Shown in pieces: positions 7,601 through 10,528 of a stretch of DNA of 10,528 nt. The position numbers and the translations under genes were made by a program. The stretch is taken from positions 1 through 10,528 of the forward strand of contig MU631483.1 of NCBI GenBank assembly GCA_026770615.1. Reading direction: 5' to 3'. Within the stretch, counting starts at the first letter, position 1. Every line of letters starts with the position of its first letter. Source of the stretch: Pavlovales sp. CCMP2436. Its lineage: Eukaryota > Haptophyta > Pavlovophyceae > Pavlovales. The notes under the pieces were generated by a model. The model was given only the letters and a program-made list of their open reading frames with translations. It did not search any database and was not told where the DNA came from.

Positions 7601-8019
7601 CGTTGGCTATTATGCCCCCAGGGCACCCTGCCCTCCAGCTTTTTTTTTTTTTTTTTTTTTCGAATAAACATATCCACCTATCTTTTTGGGGTCGTGATCT
7701 CGTGCGTGCCGACCCGTGCCGCCTGTCCCCCCGAACGAACACCCCGTCCCCCTCTCTTCCACAGGCCAAGGTGCTGGACCGCAGCTCGCGGCTGCAGGCA
7801 CTCAACCTCGAGGCTGTGCTCGGCGAGCGCATGGAGAGCATGGTCTCGGCGATGGGCAAGCTGCGCACGCTGCTCAAGATCAAGGTCGAGGACGGCAACG
7901 ACCTGGTCATGGCCGAGGGCACCATCGCCGAGCTCGGCGCTTTTTTCGGCAAGCTGCGCGAGGTGGCCGCGCAGAAGCAACTCGACGAGTTCGAGCTCTT
8001 CGTCTCCTTACGCAGCTAA
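4535..8019 (+). CDS. Five-exon gene, 765-aa protein: disordered basic N-part, helical C-terminus
   Basis: The model joins 4535-4590, 4683-6486, 6825-6929, 7012-7089 and 7765-8019. All introns are GT-AG and every junction keeps the frame, ending at TAA 8017-8019. The start ATG at 4535 has G at -3 and opens MSDDSKHDVKLAHALSGL. Exon 2 has no ATG near its 5' end, which supports the small first exon; an acceptor at 4646 instead of 4682 would also stay in frame. Residues about 20-590 are low-complexity, rich in Ala, Ser, Pro, Arg and Gly, basic and probably disordered. Residues about 597-765 are clearly different: helical, heptad-like, ending in acidic and Leu-rich sequence (LREVAAQKQLDEFELFVSL), so probably a coiled coil or helical bundle for binding partners. 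I see no membrane segment, signal peptide or catalytic motif. I do not recognise the family; a cytoskeletal or scaffold role is only a guess. Confidence in exons 2-5 is high and in exon 1 moderate. Confidence 0.75.
6487..6824 (+). other. Intron 2 of the 765-aa gene
   Basis: The donor GAG|GTGCGC and acceptor CCCTTAG|GCC give a phase-0, 338-bp intron. A GTGAGG donor at 6482 matches the general consensus better but would break the frame into exon 3. The intron contains an (ATT)n-like patch at 6545-6560 and C-rich tracts. The open frame of exon 2 runs on into it to a TAG at 6592-6594, where the peptide turns into low-complexity Leu/Ile. This marks the change from coding to intron. Confidence 0.65.
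6930..7011 (+). other. Intron 3 (82 bp), bounded by 11-bp direct repeat
   Basis: The donor CAG|GTTCTT and acceptor GTGCAG|GAG are both phase 0. The last 11 bases of exon 3 (ACATCGTGCAG, 6919-6929) are repeated exactly as the last 11 bases of the intron (7001-7011), so the intron equals a 71-bp insert plus an 11-bp duplication. The interior has four copies of AGTTCTTTT starting at 6950, 6959, 6970 and 6981. The duplicated target supplies the acceptor AG. This is the structure expected after insertion of an introner-type element or a local segment duplication. Confidence 0.75.
7443..7478. repeat. Perfect 12-bp inverted repeat in intron 4
   Basis: TATGTGACTAGA (7443-7454) and TCTAGTCACATA (7467-7478) are exact reverse complements around a 12-nt loop that itself contains CTAG motifs. 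It lies directly before the second copy of the 19-bp GCCGCTGCAGG direct repeat, so the two may belong to one small insertion. Confidence 0.85.
7569..7660. repeat. (TA)14 microsatellite and T21 tract
   Basis: The run TATATA fills 7569-7597 and a run of 21 T fills 7640-7660, separated by about 40 bp of mixed sequence. Both lie in intron 4. The T-run could be the reverse of a poly(A) tail from an inserted retrocopy, or simple slippage; nothing next to it decides. Confidence 0.9.
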
Positions 8020-8820
8020 CTTTGAGTAACGAATAGTTAGTTCGCAACTTAAGAAAAAATCGTGAATTCAGAATTTAGTTAGTTGTCCATCATTTATATT
8101 CCATTGCAATCGAGTAGTTGATTAGATGTAAATATTTTGGTTCAAATTGCTAAGCACTAATTTGAAAATGTATTCGTAATTAAGTTTATAACAATGGGTA
8201 GCTAAATAACTTTACGTTTTAATTTTACTTTCAGTTTCAGTCGGGAGGGGCGGGGACTGGCGGGAACGGGGTGTGGGGCTAGAAGGGCAGGGCAGGGGCC
8301 GGGCGGAGGCGCGCGGGCTCGGGCGCGTGGGCGCAGACGCGTGCTTCAAACAAAAAACTGGATCCCCAAAATCTCAACTTGTTGTGGCATGATGCCGCGT
8401 AGGCCCACCACCTGGGCAATCACTGGCTGAGCCTGTCCACACACTGGATTTGCCTGACTGCTACCTGCCTGTCTTCCTCTTAAGTAAGTCGTAGCTTAAA
8501 AAAATCTCAACTTCGCGCCATTTTCTAAACGTAAATAATTAAAGGCCTTTCGAGGTATTGACTTTTGCATAAAAATATAGAAATTAATGGTAAACCTAAT
8601 GATGTATTCGGTGTTACAGACGATAGCTATTGATGCTCAGACAACATCCTTAAGTGAAGAGTGTTCACTCGCATACTTGGTCAACGTCAGATCTACTATT
8701 CCTGGCATAATACTCGCTCTCTCAGTCGGTGCCAAGAGCGAGTCGAGGTATATGCGAGGTACGACGCCAGTCTTTATCTGCAAACTGCGATGCATGCAAT
8801 GGGATCGTCACGTGTTCGTC
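8020..8820. other. Convergent intergenic spacer
   Basis: The plus-strand 765-aa gene ends at 8019 and the minus-strand lipocalin ends at 8821, so this stretch holds both 3' untranslated regions. It is AT-rich to about 8230 (a TGTAA at 8127-8131 is a possible poly(A) signal of the kind used by green algae). It is then very G-rich on the plus strand at 8243-8340 and mixed to 8820. A plus-strand open frame starting at 8587 runs antisense through the lipocalin exon and is not supported as a gene. Confidence 0.5.
8243..8340 (+). other. G-run tract with G-quadruplex potential
   Basis: Many runs of three or four G occur close together (GGGAGGGGCGGGG, then GGG, GGGG and GGGG by 8279, continuing to 8340). 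They are on the strand transcribed downstream of the 765-aa gene. Such a tract could form a quadruplex and slow polymerase or help termination, but this is only inferred from composition. Confidence 0.45.
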
Positions 8821-10145
8821 TCAATCTGTGAACACGCAGTTGCGCTGGTGGACTTTCTCGAGGACGCTCACGTCGTACCCGAGCTCGGTCGCCTTTGCGC
8901 GCATCTCCGCCACCACCTCGGCGGGCGGCTCTGGCTCGCGATGAAGCAGCCAGAACCCGACGTCGTTGACGTCGATCGTGCCGGTCATGCAGAAGTCATT
9001 GCTCTGCACTCGCGGTGGGCCGCCAGAAACAATTGCCCAGTTGTAGTCCTCGCTTACAGCCACCACCCAATACTGGGGCAGGACGCACACCGGGGCGCGG
9101 GAACGGGGAGAGCACCGCAGTCGGGCGGTTGGTCGCTAGCGAGCGTGCGCGGTGGCGCTGGCGTAAAGGTCCAAAGAGAAGTTTCTTGAGTATCGTGAGC
9201 AGGTCCGTAGCAAGGGAGTATTCCCTAGCGAGGCTGGCGCGGAGCTTGGGGATGTAGGCCTGAGATGCGTCTTTGGGCAAGGAGCAAGGCTGCCGCTTCT
9301 TCGAGCGGAGCCGCTGGTCTGCGGGGGGCAGATGGCTGGACAGCTCGGGGATGTCGGTGCTTGGGAGGCTTGGGATTTCGGCTGGGATGCTTGGGATCCA
9401 ATCCGGAGCACGATAGAGGAAGTCAAACGTGCGCAGGCCAACGCGCAGCTTGGATGCAGCCGTACTTGTGTTCTGGTTTTCTGGCAGCAGCAGGTCGTCT
9501 GGGTAGGCTATGAGCTCGCTGGACGTGCCGTCGCGACTCGGCGGCACACCGATCGGCGAGCCCGTGGACGAGCCCCAGCGCGCCTCGTTGAACACGCTCA
9601 TGCCTTGCGCGAAGTCGTTCTGGTTCTCGGGGTAATAGGTTGCTCGCACACAGAAGAGGCTCGCGGGCGGCTGGTAAATCAGCGGCATCTACTCGATCAC
9701 GAACCTGATGGAGGCAGTAAGGGCAGCGGCAGCTGCGGGTGAGAATACGGCGAGTGGTGCTCGGCGCATGGTCAGGCTACTCGCTCACCAGGGCGCGGCA
9801 ACGTAGCGCAACAGCTCGAAGTTTACGACTGAGTCGAAGCCGAGAGGAGGACAGACGCTGGGCATCACCGTGGTGCACCTGCCGGCCAGGCGCGACGAGG
9901 ATGAGGAGGGCGCACGGCAGCATGAGATTGAGATTGGAACGGATGGACGATTGGATTTCGATTGATTGCTTCAAAAGACAAAAATAACATTGATAGGTTT
10001 ATTTTGATCAGTGTGTGGCGAAAAGTAAAATGTGCCGAAAATAAAACGAAGGCTCCCATAGCTTGTTCGCCAATAATGAGATCCACGCCACGATGACGCA
10101 GCTGAAGAGCGCGGCGATCAGAGGCGCGCCTGCAAACAAGTTCAT
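8821..10145 (-). CDS. Secreted ApoD/Blc-type lipocalin, four exons, in-frame TAG
   Basis: The model reads on the minus strand 10145-10087, 9878-9789, 9704-9404 and 9072-8821 and gives 233 residues. Residues 1-20 (MNLFAGAPLIAALFSCVIVA) are a signal peptide. The first lipocalin block (CPPLGFDSVVNFELLRY, then APW) has Ala where most members have Gly in G-x-W. It continues MPLIYQPPASLFCVRATY, SVFNEARWGS, SKLRVG and YWVVAVSEDYNWAIVSGG. It ends with the FWLLHR motif and helix of the family and VHQRNC. Cysteines 29, 68, 178 and 229 match the ApoD cysteines that pair 1-3 and 2-4. Members bind small hydrophobic ligands outside the cell or in membranes. A TAG interrupts at residue 55 (9691-9689), between VIE and MPLIY. 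The last intron lacks a GT donor. Either the gene is decaying or these are read differently in the cell. Family assignment is confident; activity is not. Confidence 0.8.
9073..9403 (-). other. Last lipocalin intron with non-standard donor
   Basis: Homology to ApoD-type proteins wants residues RAP joined directly to YWVVAV. The sequence interrupting them begins GATTGG and ends TGCCCCAG, so a GA-AG intron of 331 bp gives the best protein. A GC-AG intron starting at 9409 would also stay in frame but lose two residues. GT donors nearby break the frame. The bases ATTGG occur at both junctions, so the insert may instead be a mobile insertion with a 5-bp target duplication. The insert is partly open and Pro/Ser-rich at its start (repeated CCCAAGC), without recognisable protein. 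Confidence 0.5.
9705..9788 (-). other. Second lipocalin intron (84 bp, GT-AG)
   Basis: The donor CCTG|GTGAGC and acceptor CCATCAG|GTT split the conserved Trp codon (TG|G). Both the phase and the restored protein motif (APW followed by FVIE) support it. The length is close to the 82- and 92-bp introns of the neighbouring gene. Confidence 0.75.
9879..10086 (-). other. First lipocalin intron (208 bp, GT-AG)
   Basis: The donor GTGGC|GTGGAT and acceptor CCGGCAG|GTGC are phase-compatible (GC|G, Ala). They join the signal peptide to the CTTVMPSVCPP part of the mature protein. Without this intron the first block has only an internal ATG at 9865 and no signal peptide. The resulting signal-peptide end, IVA-C, resembles a bacterial lipobox, which may be chance. 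Confidence 0.6.
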
Positions 10146-10305
10146 TATCGTTGTCTTTGTTCCTGTAACTAACTTGTTTGAGGCGAATACATGGCAGCAT
10201 TGCGGGATCGTAGTGGAATCATCAATTAACGTTGTTCACACTACACTGGCCCCGGCTGGCGGCTTCACGCGCGCCTTAAATTTAAATCGGGAGAGGTGCG
10301 CAGAA

Positions 10306-10355
10306 CTAATAAGGAGATCCGCACGGATTTCTAATAAGGAGATCCGCACGGATTT
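10306..10355. repeat. Perfect 25-bp tandem duplication
   Basis: The 25-bp unit starting CTAATAAGGAGATCCGCACG is present at 10306-10330 and again at 10331-10355 without change. Each copy contains a small palindrome, ATCCG-CA-CGGAT. It lies about 160 bp upstream of the lipocalin start, so in its likely promoter region, and directly before the minisatellite. Confidence 0.9.
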
Positions 10356-10360
10356 GTCCG

Positions 10361-10528
10361 TTCGATATCAGTTCGTTTCCGTTGGTTTTCGTTCGTGTCC
10401 GTTCGTTATCCGTTCCGCTTCCGTTTGTATGCGTTGTTATCCGTTGTGCGAACGGGTTTTAAGTTCCAGCCTTTAATCCGTTCGTATCCGTTCGTATCTG
10501 TTCGTCGTCCGTTCGTATCCGTTCGTGA
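10361..10528. repeat. TCCGTTCGTA minisatellite, runs off window end
   Basis: The unit TCCGTTCGTA (10 bp) and degenerate forms of it repeat from about 10356 to the end. Copies are most regular in the last 50 bases and more decayed at 10380-10450, where there is a short non-repeat gap near 10447-10475. The array continues past the window. It is not a known telomere repeat. Confidence 0.7.

Larger units (their letters stand above)
7090..7764 (+). other. Intron 4 (675 bp) with internal duplications
   Basis: The donor CAG|GTGCGTG and acceptor CTTCCACAG|GCC are phase 0. The donor region is repeated about 96 bp downstream (CAGGTGCGTGTGTAAAT at 7183, followed by TATAAAAATGTCCGGCCC as in the first copy). 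The end of exon 4 is echoed at 7297-7319 (GATCCCCATGCATTAGGTGC). A 19-bp direct repeat, GCCGCTGCAGGCGTGTGTG, occurs at 7394-7412 and 7479-7497. It also holds a perfect 12-bp inverted repeat, a (TA)14 tract and a run of 21 T. It has no maintained coding frame. Confidence 0.7.

Noticed and set aside
8587..9189. 200-residue open frame on the plus strand
   Set aside because: From 8821 on it runs antisense through the lipocalin exon and its intron, and the earlier part has no protein-like feature.
9777..9974. Alternative signal peptide MLPCALLILVAPG for the lipocalin
   Set aside because: It is hydrophobic and close by, but in the wrong frame for the next block with no splice to fix it. The exon at 10145-10087 joins in phase.
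10361..10528. CRISPR array or telomere
   Set aside because: The units are contiguous without unique spacers, and the motif is not a known telomeric repeat.

Overview
The window looks like nuclear DNA from a GC-rich unicellular eukaryote, most likely an alga or other protist. Protein-coding signal is broken by GT-AG introns, often with donors of the form GTGCG or GTGAG. Codons favour G or C at the third position. The spacers carry microsatellites, foldback sequences and MITE-like insertions. There are no bacterial operons, ribosome binding sites, tRNA, rRNA or CRISPR. I cannot name the species; haptophyte, stramenopile or green alga would all fit.

Layout. 1-1561: fragments of one or two plus-strand genes. 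These are a coding-like stretch at 284-568 with an early in-frame TAG, and a clear terminal exon at 1403-1561 with a Cys-rich, zinc-site-like end. A foldback element lies between them at 690-903. 1562-2488: no gene I can support. 2489-3131: a repeat element with about 41-bp terminal inverted repeats, filled with G-run tandem units. 3132-3378: spacer with a short tandem duplication. 3379-4481: a 1.1-kb imperfect inverted repeat. Its left arm carries a 167-bp MITE (3582-3748), and its right arm preserves the empty target site.

4535-8019 (plus strand): a five-exon gene for a predicted 765-residue protein that I do not recognise. It has a long, basic, Ala/Ser/Pro/Arg-rich, probably disordered N-terminal part and a helical, coiled-coil-like C-terminus. 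Its 82-bp third intron is bounded by an exact 11-bp direct repeat, as expected of a recently inserted intron. Its fourth intron is a patchwork of duplicated pieces.

8821-10145 (minus strand): a four-exon gene for a secreted ApoD/Blc-type lipocalin with signal peptide, all four conserved cysteines and the C-terminal lipocalin motif. It carries an in-frame TAG just after the first conserved Trp and one intron without a normal donor. It converges on the 765-residue gene across an 800-bp spacer. The window ends in a tandem duplication and a minisatellite based on TCCGTTCGTA.

The two main genes show no functional link beyond being convergent neighbours. The most notable content is the density of insertion scars: a possible intron gain, a MITE with an internal empty-site control, a TIR-bounded G-run element and a long hairpin just upstream of a gene start. 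All gene models are read by eye from splice signals and reading phase, without transcript evidence.
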